From DATKDP01 sp035546335 (GTDB lineage: Bacteria > Acidobacteriota > Thermoanaerobaculia > Gp7-AA8), in assembly GCA_035546335.1 (NCBI GenBank), contig DATKDP010000048.1, positions 1 to 33,668 on the forward strand: DNA of 33,668 nt, read 5' to 3'. Below are positions 1 through 8,111 of this stretch, piece after piece. Position 1 is the first letter of the stretch; each line of letters begins with the position of its first letter. The translations under genes were made by a program, and so were the position numbers. Under the pieces are notes generated by a model. It was given only the letters and a program-made list of their open reading frames with translations. It was not told the origin of the DNA and did not search any database.

Positions 1-3000
1 CGGCAGGGGCCGGCGCTGGCGAGCTCCGCGCAGTTCGATGCGCTGGGGCGGGCAACGGAGATCACCGAGGGGGAGGGATCGAAGGTCTACACGACGAGAC
101 TCGTTCACGACGAAGCGGGGAATCTCGTTTCGTTGACGGCGCCCGGACTCGCTGCGGAAACGCTGACCTGGGACGCGCGGGGGCGGCTCACGGAGCGGAC
201 GAAGCCGGACGGCGGCACGCTGCGGTTCACCTGGGATGCGCTCGGCAATCTCACGCGCTATTCCGATGAAGCAGGCAAGGCGATCGATTACGCGATCGAC
301 GCGCTCGGACGGGTGGAGAGGGTCACCTACGCCGACGGCACCTTCGAGGAGACGCGCTACGAGCCGGTGACGGGCCTGGTTGCCGCGGAGCAGAATCGCG
401 CAGGGAAGTGGCTCTCGTATGTCTACGATGCAGGCGGGCGGGTGACGGAAGTGCATCTGGGCGAGAGTGCTGAAGGGTCGCCTCTCTTCGAGCGATACAG
501 CTATGACGCTGCGGGCCGGCTGACGAAGAGGGCGAATGCCGATGCGGCAACCGAGCTCGGGGACTTCGACCTTCTGGGGCGGCCGGGCGTGACCCGGACG
601 AGCCGCTACGCGGGCAGGAGCGGGTTGTCGGGCGAGCCCGTGCTTGTCGATGTTCACACGCAGGGCCATGTCTGGTCGGTCTTCGATGGGGAGAGGAGCC
701 GGTGGCGCATGCCGGTTGCAGGAGATGCATTGCCTGCGAGCGAGAGCGGCTCGGCATGGCGCACGTGGATCGATGAGGAGCGCGATGCGGCCGGAAATCT
801 CGCCGCTCAGCGCGCGGTCGTGACGCGCGAGGGTCCGGCGGCGGGAGAGCTGATCGCGGAGAGCACGGCCCGCGGCATCGGACGGCTCGCTTCGCGCAGG
901 CGCATGCTCGAGGGGGGGTTGGGGGCGCTCGACACGGCGTACGACTATGCGGACGGCTTCGCCGGAGGCGTCATCGATGACCTCGTGATCCCCCCCTCGC
1001 CGCCTGGCGTTGCCTCCGGCCTGCTCGGCCGGGCTGCGACCTCGCTCGGTGGTCTGACGCTGGGAGGCAGCGAGATCCTGCGCGACGCCTCGAAGCGCAC
1101 CTCCCACGCCCGGCACCTCGGGCTCAGCGATCGCGAGTCCTCCTTCCGCTACGATGCGCGCGGGAGGCTCGAGCACTCCTCGCTCTTCCGGATGCCCGCG
1201 GCGAGTGCGGAGCCGGCCGTCGCCGACAGCTACTCGGCGGCGGACTTTCGTTCCGCGCGCGGGGTGAGCGGGCGGCTGACGCCTACCCAGCGCGCAACGC
1301 TCGGGGAGGCCGCGCGCGCGGTCGAGCCGGCGGGGTGGAGCGCGGCCGGGAATGCCGCCCATCAGATCGAGCGGCGGACCCTCACGCTGGAGGGCCTGCC
1401 GGAGGACGTTCGCGACTACGTTCTCAGCGGGGGGCGGCGTGAGAGCGACGGCGTCTGGGTCGCCGGGTACGACCCGCGGGACCGGCTCACCTCGCTGAGC
1501 AGTGAATCGCTTGGACGGCGGTTCGAGTATGTCTATGATCCCGGCAATCGTGTGGTAGGCCGAACGGCATACCGCCGGGACGGGACGAGCTGGACGCTCG
1601 AGGATCGGACGAGCGCCCTCGCGCGGGACGGGCTGCCCGCCGAGACGACCTTCGTGTGGGATCCCGTCGCCGACCGCCTCGTGGCGATCTTCGGTGCCGG
1701 CAAGAGCACCGAGAGCGCGACGCCGTCTCCCGAGTCGGGACTTCTTCGTCAGGTCGTCCATGGCGATCAGGCCTACGATGATCCGCTCGAAGTCCTGATC
1801 GCCGATTCCTTCGGCAATCCGAAACGTTACCTGCCCGTCTTCGACGAAGCCGCCGGCGGCTCTCTCGTTGCCGTGACCGACGAGCGCGGCGCACTCGTCC
1901 AGCGCGTCTTCTACGCCGATGCCTACGGCGACGCGCCGCGCTACCAGCACGGCCCGATCGCCGACCGGATCACGATCGGCGCGGAGAAGGGCTCGAGCGG
2001 CGAGCTCCAGCGCGTCCTCTTCCGCGTGCATCTCACGGATGCGGTCGACGAGGAGACGGTCAAGCTCGAGGGAGGAGTGCCTACGGGCATCCGTCTCGAA
2101 GTCATCGACGACGCCGTGGTGGATGGCGCTCCGGTCGTGCGCGTCGCACCGGGAACGCCTTCGCTGGAGAGTCCGGACACGATCGTCTGGGAGCTCTCGG
2201 GCGCGCAATGGGCGGACATCACGACGACGCCCGGAGTGAAGGCGCTGCGGATCGCCCTGACGAACCAGCTCCGAGCACACGGCTGGGGCGAGACTCCCGT
2301 CAGCCCGGCGCCGCCATGGATGGAGACGCTCTACGGCGTCACGGCGAGCGCGGCGCTCCCTGTGAGCAAAACCGAATCGCTCGCAGCGCTGACCGCGATC
2401 CTCGCGTCCATCGAGCCCGGCACACCGAACGTGCTCTTCGAAGTGGCCGATCTCTACCTCGCCGCGAGCCCCGACCCGAAGGTCAACCTGCTGACCGGCT
2501 GGAAAGCCGCCCCCTTCATCGAAGGCGACGCCGGGCTCGTCTACCTTCGCGAGCGTTGGATGTCGACGGGCGATGGCCAGTTCCTGACCGCGGATCCGCT
2601 GGGGCCAGTGGATAGCTCGAATCTGCAGGCCTACGCGGATAGCGCGGCCACTCGAGGAGACCTAAGCCGCGAGTGCGCACGGCCAGTCAATTCACATCCT
2701 TGTTTCGCAATGGATATTGCTGTGACGGCTCCAAAATCGTCGTTGCTCGAATATGGGCTCTTCGTGCTGGGCGAATTCGCCAAGGAGGGTCCAAGCGCGC
2801 TCACCTTCTTCTCTCTTCCTTCTGATGAGCAATGGACGCTGCTTAAAAAACAGCAATCTATCCGGGAATTTCACTCACGAACCAGGATCGGTATTGTACC
2901 GATCGGGTTCGGGAATGTCGGTATCCCAGGTGCAGCTGGCGGTGTGGCTTCAGCCGTAGTGGAGTCCGCTGCGATGCGTCCCACGCTACCTGGCCCCGGC

Positions 3001-3498
3001 CCAGGATTTAGTCGATATGTAGCAGCAGAAAAGAGCATCACCTCTACACCGCGGCCTCAGCGGCTGCTGCTCGCGGCTGGCGAGAGCACTCGGACAATCG
3101 AGCAGGTGGCAAACCTTCGTGGGACCAACTATGAACGAGGAAACGCGTTTAATGAGCACCTGGCACAGGCTCGGATGGGCAAGCAAGAAGTCAGTGCTAC
3201 GACGCGCCTCGGCAAGCGAATTCATGACGTTGGTGATATTCGCGGGCTACAAACGGATCTGAGAATCGAAGGAAAGAACTATCGCCGTTTTTTGACTATC
3301 GGAGGGCAGATCGTTCACCGCGAAGTGCCCCTAACTGTTGAAATGCGTCTACAGGTTTACAAGGACGTTCTGTTTGTTCGCGCTGGTCGTGCCCTGGGAG
3401 TTGACAGGCTTGTCCAGTGGGAGTTTGCAGGTGCACCGCCAACCAGAGCGTTAGCTGAGTTTCTTCAGCATTGGAGGATTCCTTATGTCCACTACTGA
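1..3498 (+). CDS. RHS/YD-repeat polymorphic toxin, 5' end outside window
   Basis: The frame is open from base 1, so the true start lies upstream. YD-type repeats are visible throughout the first 2.5 kb (for example FTWDALGNLTR and RFEYVYDPGNRVVGR). A degenerate RHS core-associated motif, LRERWMSTGDGQFLTADPLG, lies near 2545-2604, followed by NLQAYADS. In this family the RHS shell encloses a C-terminal toxin and the core motif marks the junction. After about 2650 the sequence changes: YD repeats stop and base composition is visibly less GC-rich, as expected for an exchangeable toxin tip. The tip (about 280 residues) contains a D...EGKNY segment (E codon 3268-3270, K codon 3274-3276), reminiscent of the ExK motif of PD-(D/E)XK nuclease-fold toxins. 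That assignment is an inference. The stop overlaps the next gene by 14 bases, a typical toxin-immunity arrangement. Confidence 0.88.
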   Translation, partial: RQGPALASSAQFDALGRATEITEGEGSKVYTTRLVHDEAGNLVSLTAPGLAAETLTWDARGRLTERTKPDGGTLRFTWDALGNLTRYSDEAGKAIDYAIDALGRVERVTYADGTFEETRYEPVTGLVAAEQNRAGKWLSYVYDAGGRVTEVHLGESAEGSPLFERYSYDAAGRLTKRANADAATELGDFDLLGRPGVTRTSRYAGRSGLSGEPVLVDVHTQGHVWSVFDGERSRWRMPVAGDALPASESGSAWRTWIDEERDAAGNLAAQRAVVTREGPAAGELIAESTARGIGRLASRRRMLEGGLGALDTAYDYADGFAGGVIDDLVIPPSPPGVASGLLGRAATSLGGLTLGGSEILRDASKRTSHARHLGLSDRESSFRYDARGRLEHSSLFRMPAASAEPAVADSYSAADFRSARGVSGRLTPTQRATLGEAARAVEPAGWSAAGNAAHQIERRTLTLEGLPEDVRDYVLSGGRRESDGVWVAGYDPRDRLTSLSSESLGRRFEYVYDPGNRVVGRTAYRRDGTSWTLEDRTSALARDGLPAETTFVWDPVADRLVAIFGAGKSTESATPSPESGLLRQVVHGDQAYDDPLEVLIADSFGNPKRYLPVFDEAAGGSLVAVTDERGALVQRVFYADAYGDAPRYQHGPIADRITIGAEKGSSGELQRVLFRVHLTDAVDEETVKLEGGVPTGIRLEVIDDAVVDGAPVVRVAPGTPSLESPDTIVWELSGAQWADITTTPGVKALRIALTNQLRAHGWGETPVSPAPPWMETLYGVTASAALPVSKTESLAALTAILASIEPGTPNVLFEVADLYLAASPDPKVNLLTGWKAAPFIEGDAGLVYLRERWMSTGDGQFLTADPLGPVDSSNLQAYADSAATRGDLSRECARPVNSHPCFAMDIAVTAPKSSLLEYGLFVLGEFAKEGPSALTFFSLPSDEQWTLLKKQQSIREFHSRTRIGIVPIGFGNVGIPGAAGGVASAVVESAAMRPTLPGPGPGFSRYVAAEKSITSTPRPQRLLLAAGESTRTIEQVANLRGTNYERGNAFNEHLAQARMGKQEVSATTRLGKRIHDVGDIRGLQTDLRIEGKNYRRFLTIGGQIVHREVPLTVEMRLQVYKDVLFVRAGRALGVDRLVQWEFAGAPPTRALAEFLQHWRIPYVHY

Positions 3499-3895
3499 GC
3501 GGGGATACGGCGGGAAGAGGCTATTGGATCTAGTACGGGCCGAACTCGTGAATATTCCAATCGAACAGTGGGAGTTTTTCTTCCCGGTTCAGGTTGCCGT
3601 CTGGAGATTCATCTCAGAACGGCGCCCAGGAGTTCTCGGTGAACTGGATGCAGGTTTTTCGAACGCTCCCTTCTTTCGAGGCAAGGGTGCTGAGTGGTTC
3701 TGCGGAGAACTAGGAGGTGACCGGAGGTACGGAGAGCTACTTGAACGAATAATGTACCCTGTCGTTGATGGCCTTCCACGGTCTGCATACGCAAGGGGGT
3801 TTGTCGTGCAGCCGGAACTGTCTGCCTTGGATGAGAACGCCATACGTGAACTTGAGCAACTAGTAATAAGGCAGGTTGATGCCCTCTCTGGCTAA
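3485..3895 (+). CDS. Probable immunity protein for the RHS toxin
   Basis: The protein has 136 residues and begins at an ATG inside the last codons of the RHS gene, in another frame, so the two are translationally coupled. No family is recognised. It is a soluble, acidic, single-domain protein with no signal peptide or membrane segment; aromatic stretches such as QWEFFFPVQVAVWRF are visible near residues 28-42. Its position directly after a polymorphic toxin tip, its small size and its toxin-like base composition (less GC-rich than the RHS shell) all fit an immunity protein that binds the toxin C-terminus in the producing cell. Function is inferred from context only. Confidence 0.7.
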   Translation: MSTTERGYGGKRLLDLVRAELVNIPIEQWEFFFPVQVAVWRFISERRPGVLGELDAGFSNAPFFRGKGAEWFCGELGGDRRYGELLERIMYPVVDGLPRSAYARGFVVQPELSALDENAIRELEQLVIRQVDALSG

Positions 3896-3922
3896 CCGTA
3901 CGTGTGTACTGTGATGCCGCAG

Positions 3923-3964
3923 TGGGAATTGCAGGTCGTGTAGTGCCCCAATGGGAATTGCAGG
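3923..3964. repeat. Short direct repeat after the immunity gene
   Basis: The 13-base word TGGGAATTGCAGG occurs at 3923-3935 and again at 3952-3964. It lies between the immunity gene and the transposase and could be debris from recombination or an element end. The rest of 3896-4118 shows no convincing gene. Confidence 0.5.
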
Positions 3965-4118
3965 CGGCGCGATGCGGGCAGTTTCGGAATGTTTAGCGGG
4001 ACGAGTGACGCGCCTGCGATCGATCGGACGGAACGTTGGAGCGCAAAATGACGGACGGCGGACGGATCAGGCACACGCCGGGCGGCGCACGGCGTGTGGT
4101 GCGCGGGTGCTGTGGATC

Positions 4119-5359
4119 AGCAGCAGCGGAATGTCAGGCCGCGAGTTGCTTCGGAATCAGGAAGGGGAGACGCCGTTCGGGATCGAGATGCGCGACCTCG
4201 AAGGGGAGCTCGACGGGCTTGGCGGGTCGCGGGAGGTGGCGCGGGGTGGAGAGATGGCCTGCTCGGTCGCGGGCGTGAGGCGGAAGTAGATCTCGGCCGG
4301 CGTGGCGCCGCCGAGACCCTGATGCGGGTGGAGGGTGGCGTAGTAGAAGAGCCCCCGCTCGATCTTCTCTTCGAGATGGCGCAGGGAGAGAGGCGGGAGG
4401 AAGCCGAGATCGAGCATCTCTTTGAGCGTTCGCCAGAGGCGCTCGATGATGGCGATCGAGCCGGACCGGCCGATCGCGCCGAAACGGTGCGTGATGCCGA
4501 GGTCGTGCAGGTTGTCCACAAACGGCTGCCCGGTGAACTGCGGCCCGCGGTCGGTGATGAAATGCTGCGGCTTGCCGAATCGCCTTGCGGCAGTGCCGAC
4601 GAGTGCGGCGATCTCCTCGCTCGCCGGTTCTTTCGAGAAGACGCGAAACGCGAGCGGGAAGCGCGAGTGGACATCGAGAACGACGACGAGCTTGAAGATC
4701 CGGAGCCGGAAGAGGCTCGGGATGCTGGTGATGTCCGTCATCCAGACGTGGTTGGGCTCTCTGGCGCGAACGGCGCGCTTCGCCGGCAGCTCTTCCTTCG
4801 TTGGCGGCAGGTGAGGCTCGCGTGCCGGCGGATTCTTCCGATACCGCCGGACGGTTTCGCGGCTGATCTTCCTTCCGGCCCTGAGGAGCATCTGCGCGAT
4901 CATCTTGCTGCCGCCGACTCGCATCGAGTCGAGAAGCGCGACGAGCTCCCTCGTCACCTCGTCGAACGTGCGAACGGGCGGCGCGGCTTTGAGCAGAGAG
5001 CCGACGGTCGTCTTGTCGGGCTCGCGTGTTGCTTCGCGAGCCCAGCGCCCGATGGTTCCCGGATCGACCATGAACGTCTCCGCCGCCTCTTCCTGCGAGA
5101 GCCCATACGTCCGAATGAAGACCACGATCCGAAAGCGCTCCTCGGGCGTATAGCGTTGCCGCTGGCGTGGCGGCAGGCGAAGAATGCGTCCGCGAACGAT
5201 CTCGAGAACCTCGCGCAGCTCGGCGGTCTTGATCTCCGCCTGGCAATGCTCGGCGAACGCCCCGCTGACCGGATCACGCGCGTCGCGCCACGCGCCGAGC
5301 GCGAGTCCCAGCGAGAGCATGATCAGCTCCCTGGCGCGCAGGAGAAGCCGGACGCGCAT
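4119..5359 (-). mobile_element. Insertion sequence, boundaries approximate
   Basis: The transposase is the core. The left outer end is placed near 4119 because a stretch starting with CAGCAGCGGAATGTCAGG and continuing past the transposase stop recurs as a remnant at 8469-8503, where it directly abuts unrelated RHS DNA. That suggests an element terminus. No matching inverted repeat could be identified by eye on the right, so the right limit (somewhere between 5359 and about 5600) and any target duplication remain undefined. Confidence 0.45.
4157..5320 (-). CDS. DDE transposase with integrase core (IS481/IS3-like)
   Basis: The protein has an N-terminal helix-turn-helix region (RYTPEERFRIVVFIRTYGLSQEEAA, split here as RYTPEERFRI and GLSQEEAAETF) followed by an rve integrase core. 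Catalytic residues are visible in MTDITSI, FITDRGPQF and SIAIIERLWRTLKE; the second Asp and the Glu are separated by 35 residues, the canonical DD35E spacing. The C-terminal GLFYYATLHPHQGL motif is typical of these transposases. The ATG at 5320 is preferred because AGGGAG lies six bases upstream; an in-frame ATG at 5359 would add 13 residues. The frame is intact, so the element may be active. A fragment of a close relative survives at 8503-8527, and an N-terminal piece of a different transposase at 6681-7013. Confidence 0.85.
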   Translation of the reverse strand: MLSLGLALGAWRDARDPVSGAFAEHCQAEIKTAELREVLEIVRGRILRLPPRQRQRYTPEERFRIVVFIRTYGLSQEEAAETFMVDPGTIGRWAREATREPDKTTVGSLLKAAPPVRTFDEVTRELVALLDSMRVGGSKMIAQMLLRAGRKISRETVRRYRKNPPAREPHLPPTKEELPAKRAVRAREPNHVWMTDITSIPSLFRLRIFKLVVVLDVHSRFPLAFRVFSKEPASEEIAALVGTAARRFGKPQHFITDRGPQFTGQPFVDNLHDLGITHRFGAIGRSGSIAIIERLWRTLKEMLDLGFLPPLSLRHLEEKIERGLFYYATLHPHQGLGGATPAEIYFRLTPATEQAISPPRATSRDPPSPSSSPSRSRISIPNGVSPS

Positions 5360-5626
5360 CGGTCGAAAAGTTCCGTGTCTCCGCCAATGCCGCGAGAGCG
5401 CGAGCGTCGAGGCTCGCCTCCGGCAGTGCGGTCGATGTCGCTCGGATCAAAGCGTGGTTCGCCTTTCTGAATGAGGTGTTGGCAGGGAAGAGGGCGAGAC
5501 GATCTCAGATCCGATGGAGAAAGGCAAGTCGCCGAGCTCGCAGCGACGCGCGCCAGCGCGCATGTTCGGAACACAATCGGCACCGGCCCGCTGCGCCACC
5601 GACAAGCGTGGGGTTGGAGATCTACT
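5360..5626. other. Intergenic DNA upstream of the transposase
   Basis: No supported gene is seen. Open frames here lack recognisable motifs and credible ribosome binding sites. The right end of the insertion sequence should fall within this stretch. Confidence 0.4.
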
Positions 5627-6043
5627 CTAGTCGTTCAGCAGGAGGGGTTGAAAGCCCGCCTGTCGAAAGTGTGTATCTGCAGTCAACGCATCCGTGATGT
5701 GGCGATCCTGCATGACGACGAATGACACGCAGTCAGTCAATCCCCACTCTTTGTCGGTGCGTTCACGAAAAATCAGCATTGCTCGTGAGAACAGCGTGTC
5801 TGAAAGCGCAATGATCTCGATACCGGAGTCCTCTTCCATGGCTGCCAGAAGGGCTGTGGCTGCGGCACGATATCGCTGTTTCGCAAGTGCGTTGCCGATT
5901 TCCACCATGACCGCACGCGTGGTGACGAGCCGCCTGTTCTCTGACTCGATCTCGCGAGCCAACCCGACGGCACGATCGTGATGCTGATCCGATGGCGCCG
6001 ACAGAGCGATCGCGTACGACGTATCGAGAAATAGCTCAACCAC
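5627..6043 (-). CDS. PIN-domain toxin of VapC type
   Basis: The 138-residue length is normal for a PIN-domain ribonuclease toxin. The acidic metal-binding residues are visible in order: FLDTSYAIAL near the N-terminus, VEIGNAL in the middle, then WGLTDCVSFVVM and the C-terminal ALTADTHFRQAGF. In the family these four acidic positions hold Mg2+ for RNA cleavage. The gene overlaps the upstream antitoxin by eight bases and both are on the minus strand, so the pair is expected to be co-transcribed and translationally coupled. It appears intact, unlike the other PIN genes in this island. Confidence 0.9.
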   Translation of the reverse strand: MVELFLDTSYAIALSAPSDQHHDRAVGLAREIESENRRLVTTRAVMVEIGNALAKQRYRAAATALLAAMEEDSGIEIIALSDTLFSRAMLIFRERTDKEWGLTDCVSFVVMQDRHITDALTADTHFRQAGFQPLLLND

Positions 6044-6266
6044 CCGACTCTACCTCTCCGTAGAGGTACTCGTCGATCCTCGCGGACCAGTCGGGAGGGC
6101 CCTCGAGATTCAATGCCTGTGCAGTCCGAAGGAACGATCCGGAGGCGCTATCGTTCGGTGCCGTCGACTCGATGGTTACTCGCACACGGGTGTTCGGAGC
6201 CAGTTCGACCGGCTCCTCGAGTCGAAGCACCTCACCGTCAAACGTGGCAAAAAGTGTTTTCGTCAT
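6036..6266 (-). CDS. Antitoxin partner of the VapC toxin (DUF104/AF2212-like)
   Basis: This is a 76-residue protein. The N-terminus MTKTLFATFDGEVLRLEEPV matches the AF2212/DUF104-like antitoxin pattern, a short beta-rich start followed by RVRVTIES. It closely resembles the start of the orphan antitoxin at 8558-8761 (MTKTVLAEY...LKLDEPL). The ATG at 6266 is chosen over a TTG two codons upstream because AGGAG sits about eight bases before it. Its stop overlaps the VapC start. By family analogy it neutralises the toxin and represses its own promoter; neither is shown here. Confidence 0.82.
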   Translation of the reverse strand: MTKTLFATFDGEVLRLEEPVELAPNTRVRVTIESTAPNDSASGSFLRTAQALNLEGPPDWSARIDEYLYGEVESGG

Positions 6267-6302
6267 GCGCAAGACTCCTTTGTCCGAGAACAGCGTTTTT
6301 GA

Positions 6303-6410
6303 TCAGCGCCCCCTTACGAAGTTCGGGCGCTCACGGCCGCGGCGCCGGTTATCTGAACCTGGCCAGTCGATTGCCGCGTTCGAATCGAACGTCAGACGTT
6401 CAGACTTCAA
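6303..6410 (-). pseudogene. Truncated PIN-domain toxin, N-terminal piece only
   Basis: A TTG-started frame reads LKSERLTFDSNAAIDW, the characteristic start of a PIN toxin with its first catalytic Asp. It then runs into unrelated residues (PGSDNRRRGRE) and stops at 6303. Only about 16 codons look authentic; the rest of the roughly 130-codon domain is missing. The start overlaps the end of the decayed antitoxin frame, the same coupling seen in the intact pair next door. Confidence 0.6.
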
Positions 6411-6571
6411 CCTCGTCCTTTCCAAACGCCTGGCGGATTGCTGCAGCGATCTCACGCCCGCCTCTTCAGGAAGAACACCACGAGAGCGCCAGCGCCGAAG
6501 ACGCTGGCGATCCTCCACTCCCTCGAGTGGCTCATCCAGCTCGAGCTTCTGGCGAGCACGGTCTTCATCAT
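6400..6571 (-). pseudogene. Frameshifted antitoxin, decayed copy of the 8558-8761 gene
   Basis: The ATG at 6571 has a GGAGGA ribosome binding site and the same upstream DNA as the antitoxin at 8761. Compared with that copy, 19 bases are missing after the GCCAG that follows MKTVL, which throws the frame. The LELDEPLEGVEDRQR segment survives in the wrong frame. A C-terminal piece, REIAAAIRQAFGKDEVEV followed by TGA at 6400-6402, is in yet another frame and looks like an antitoxin tail. The downstream half differs from the 8558-8761 copy, so the locus is a recombinant. Confidence 0.65.
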
Positions 6572-6645
6572 CCTGTCCTCCGTCGCCAATGATACGATCC
6601 AGACTCCACAACGTGAAGATCGTCACAGCGATTCTCCTGCTCGCG
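6507..6645 (-). repeat. Duplicated TA promoter and antitoxin 5' block, copy 1
   Basis: This block matches 8678-8830 in the same orientation. It includes about 48 identical bases covering the ribosome binding site and promoter, then most of the first antitoxin codons, with a 19-base deletion in this copy. Confidence 0.85.
6589..6617 (-). promoter_or_regulatory. Sigma70-like promoter of the decayed antitoxin
   Basis: On the minus strand TTCACG (6612-6617) and TATCAT (6589-6594) are separated by 17 bases. These match 4 of 6 and 5 of 6 consensus positions. It lies just upstream of the GGAGGA and ATG at 6571. The same promoter drives the copy at 8761. Confidence 0.6.
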
Positions 6646-6680
6646 TTGGCCGAAGCGGATGCCCCGGCCGCACCCTTCCG

Positions 6681-7013
6681 CGTCGGCCGGCCCGTTCGTT
6701 CCCGCGGATGGAAGACCTTCGAGATCCACGCCCAGTCGAGCGCCGAGACCTTCCGCTGCCAGCGGATCAGCGTCTCAGGCCTGACGACCACCAGCGCCGA
6801 GCGCCAGTCGAAAAGAAACGACAGGAGCGTGAGCTGCAGGCGCACGGCCGCGTCGGGCCGTCGCGGCTTGGTCCTCCGCGAGAGGAAGAGCGCGAGTTGA
6901 GCGCGTAGAAAGCGAATCTCCGCTTCGCACGAAGCGATGGTCCGCTGGCCATCAGCGAACGACGAGAACGAGGAGCCGAGCAGAAGCCCGAGAAGCAGAG
7001 CTGTTTCGTACAA
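6681..7013 (-). pseudogene. N-terminal fragment of an IS481/IS3-like transposase
   Basis: The frame contains AEIRFLRAQLALF, then FLFDWRSALVVVRPETLIRW and QRKVSALDWAW. This is the usual N-terminal region of integrase-core transposases (the 'LRHQL...WRSALVIVKPETVIRWHR' pattern). It reaches the TGRP linker and then loses similarity where the duplicated TA promoter block begins. The whole catalytic core is missing, so it is dead. It is not the same subfamily as the transposase at 4157-5320. The 5' end at 7013 is a weak TTG and is not certain. Confidence 0.65.
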
Positions 7014-7242
7014 GCGAGAACCTCATGGTTGTGGGATGGCCGAGACCGGGGAAGGGCGGAGAATCTCACAGGGCTCAGGGGGAAGGCAAGCGTCAGCGTT
7101 TCGCCGAAGGCGCGACGCCGAGTTGCTCCTCGGCAGCCTGCTCGATCTCGGGATCGATCGTGAAGAGGGGAGCGCGGGTGCATCCGCGGCATGAGTCCGA
7201 AGGCGGCCACCTGAGATGCAAGCGGAGCTGGGCGGAGATAGA

Positions 7243-7482
7243 ATGACCGGCATGGGAAGAAAACTCGAAGAGATCACCGTCGAAGTGATGCAGCTCGATC
7301 TCGACTCTCGCGCGGCGCTGGCCAAGCAGCTTCTCGACAGTCTCGAAGAGATCTCAGAAGAGGAGAACGAGAGGCTTTGGACCGAGGAAGCGATCCGCCG
7401 ATATCGTGAGATCAAACAAGGGCTCGTCGAGACGATCCCCGCCGCGGAAGTTTTCAGCGAGATCCGCGCTCGAAGGTCGTGA
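7243..7482 (+). CDS. Addiction-module antitoxin (TIGR02574-like)
   Basis: This is a 79-residue, strongly acidic helical protein. The motif VMQLDLDSRAALAKQLLDSLEE and the later EEAIRRYREIKQG match the putative addiction-module component family that pairs with RelE/ParE toxins. The ATG at 7243 is preferred over ATGs at 7216 and 7252 because GGCGGAG lies about seven bases upstream. The stop codon is immediately followed by the GTG of the toxin gene, so the two are one operon. Confidence 0.85.
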   Translation: MTGMGRKLEEITVEVMQLDLDSRAALAKQLLDSLEEISEEENERLWTEEAIRRYREIKQGLVETIPAAEVFSEIRARRS

Positions 7483-7788
7483 GTGCGAGAGCCTCGTTTC
7501 CATCCCGCGGCCCGACTCGAGCTCCGCGAGGCAGTCGAGTACTTCGAGCGCAAGACCGAAGGCCTGGGGGCTCGCTTCAACGATGAGGTCGAAAGCGCCG
7601 TGAGTCAGATCCGCGAGTATCCGTCGAGCGCTCCAATTCTCGAAGATCCGGTTCGAAAGAAAGTGCTTCGCAAGTTCCCTTACAACATCCTCTACTTCGC
7701 TGGCGACGAAGAGGTTTTCATCCTGGCAGTGATGAATCAGAAGCGCAGGCCCGGATACTGGAAGTGGCGTCTAGACGAGCGGGAATGA
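7483..7788 (+). CDS. RelE/ParE-family toxin
   Basis: The 101-residue product has the typical RelE/ParE layout: FHPAARLELREAVEYFERK near the N-terminus, LGARFNDEVESAVSQI in the helical middle, then VRKKVLRKFPYNILYF and the terminal strand VFILAVMNQKRRPGYW. It starts with GTG directly after the antitoxin stop. In the family such proteins cleave ribosome-bound mRNA or inhibit gyrase; which applies cannot be told from sequence alone. The frame is complete, making this one of only two intact TA pairs in the island. It ends 11 bases before the convergent minus-strand remnant at 7799. Confidence 0.88.
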   Translation: MREPRFHPAARLELREAVEYFERKTEGLGARFNDEVESAVSQIREYPSSAPILEDPVRKKVLRKFPYNILYFAGDEEVFILAVMNQKRRPGYWKWRLDERE

Positions 7789-7798
7789 AGCGCCACGA

Positions 7799-7843
7799 TC
7801 ACCATGACTCGGTTCCGAAGTGAATCTCGTTGACTAGCTTCAC
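7799..7843 (-). pseudogene. 14-codon remnant downstream of the DUF433 gene
   Basis: A GTG overlaps the DUF433 stop (GTGA) and opens VKLVNEIHFGTESW before a TGA. DUF433 proteins usually precede a PIN-like DUF5615 toxin with a similar 'VKLL.DEN' start, so this may be the stump of such a gene. The similarity is weak and the call rests mainly on the overlap. Confidence 0.3.
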
Positions 7844-8070
7844 CACTCGCCGATCGGAACTTCGACTTGTTCGGCTCGCCCTGCCGCATACGCGAGAGCT
7901 TCCCGAATGTCGCCGGGCTCCAGATACGGATACAACGCCAGCAGCTCCGCTTCCGAAACCCCGTCCGCGAGCATGCCGACAATCATCCCGACGGTGACGC
8001 GCATCCCGCGAATGCACGGTTTGCCCGCCATCACCTTCAAGTCATGCGTGATTCGCTCGAGTCGATTCAT
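7840..8070 (-). CDS. DUF433-family antitoxin-like protein, no toxin beside it
   Basis: The 76-residue protein reads GKPCIRGMRVTVGMIVGMLADG and then YPYLEPGDIREALAYAA, the signature of DUF433, a winged-helix-like antitoxin family. It appears full length. The ATG at 8070 has GGAG nine bases upstream and overlaps the TGA of a 14-codon frame before it. The family normally sits just upstream of a DUF5615 PIN-like toxin, but here only a 14-codon stump follows. It is therefore an orphan antitoxin, kept either by chance or as an antidote to toxins encoded elsewhere. Confidence 0.85.
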   Translation of the reverse strand: MNRLERITHDLKVMAGKPCIRGMRVTVGMIVGMLADGVSEAELLALYPYLEPGDIREALAYAAGRAEQVEVPIGEW

Positions 8071-8111
8071 CGTCCGTCACTCCAGTCGGCTGATCGGGAG
8101 CGTGTAGTCAT
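8067..8111 (-). pseudogene. 14-codon remnant downstream of the 8108-8299 antitoxin
   Basis: The ATG overlaps the upstream antitoxin stop (ATGA) and the frame MTTRSRSADWSDGR ends in a TGA overlapping the DUF433 ATG. It occupies the toxin position of a TA operon but is far too short. It may be the stump of a deleted toxin or a chance coupling frame. Confidence 0.3.

Noticed and set aside
4094..5470. 458-codon plus-strand open frame opposite the transposase
   Set aside because: It is antisense to a gene with clear DDE motifs, shows no motif of its own and is a by-product of GC-rich codon use.
7023..7200. Minus-strand tail reading APLFTIDPEIEQAAEEQLGV
   Set aside because: Looks protein-like and could be the end of a lost gene, but there is no start or identifiable family, so it was not annotated.
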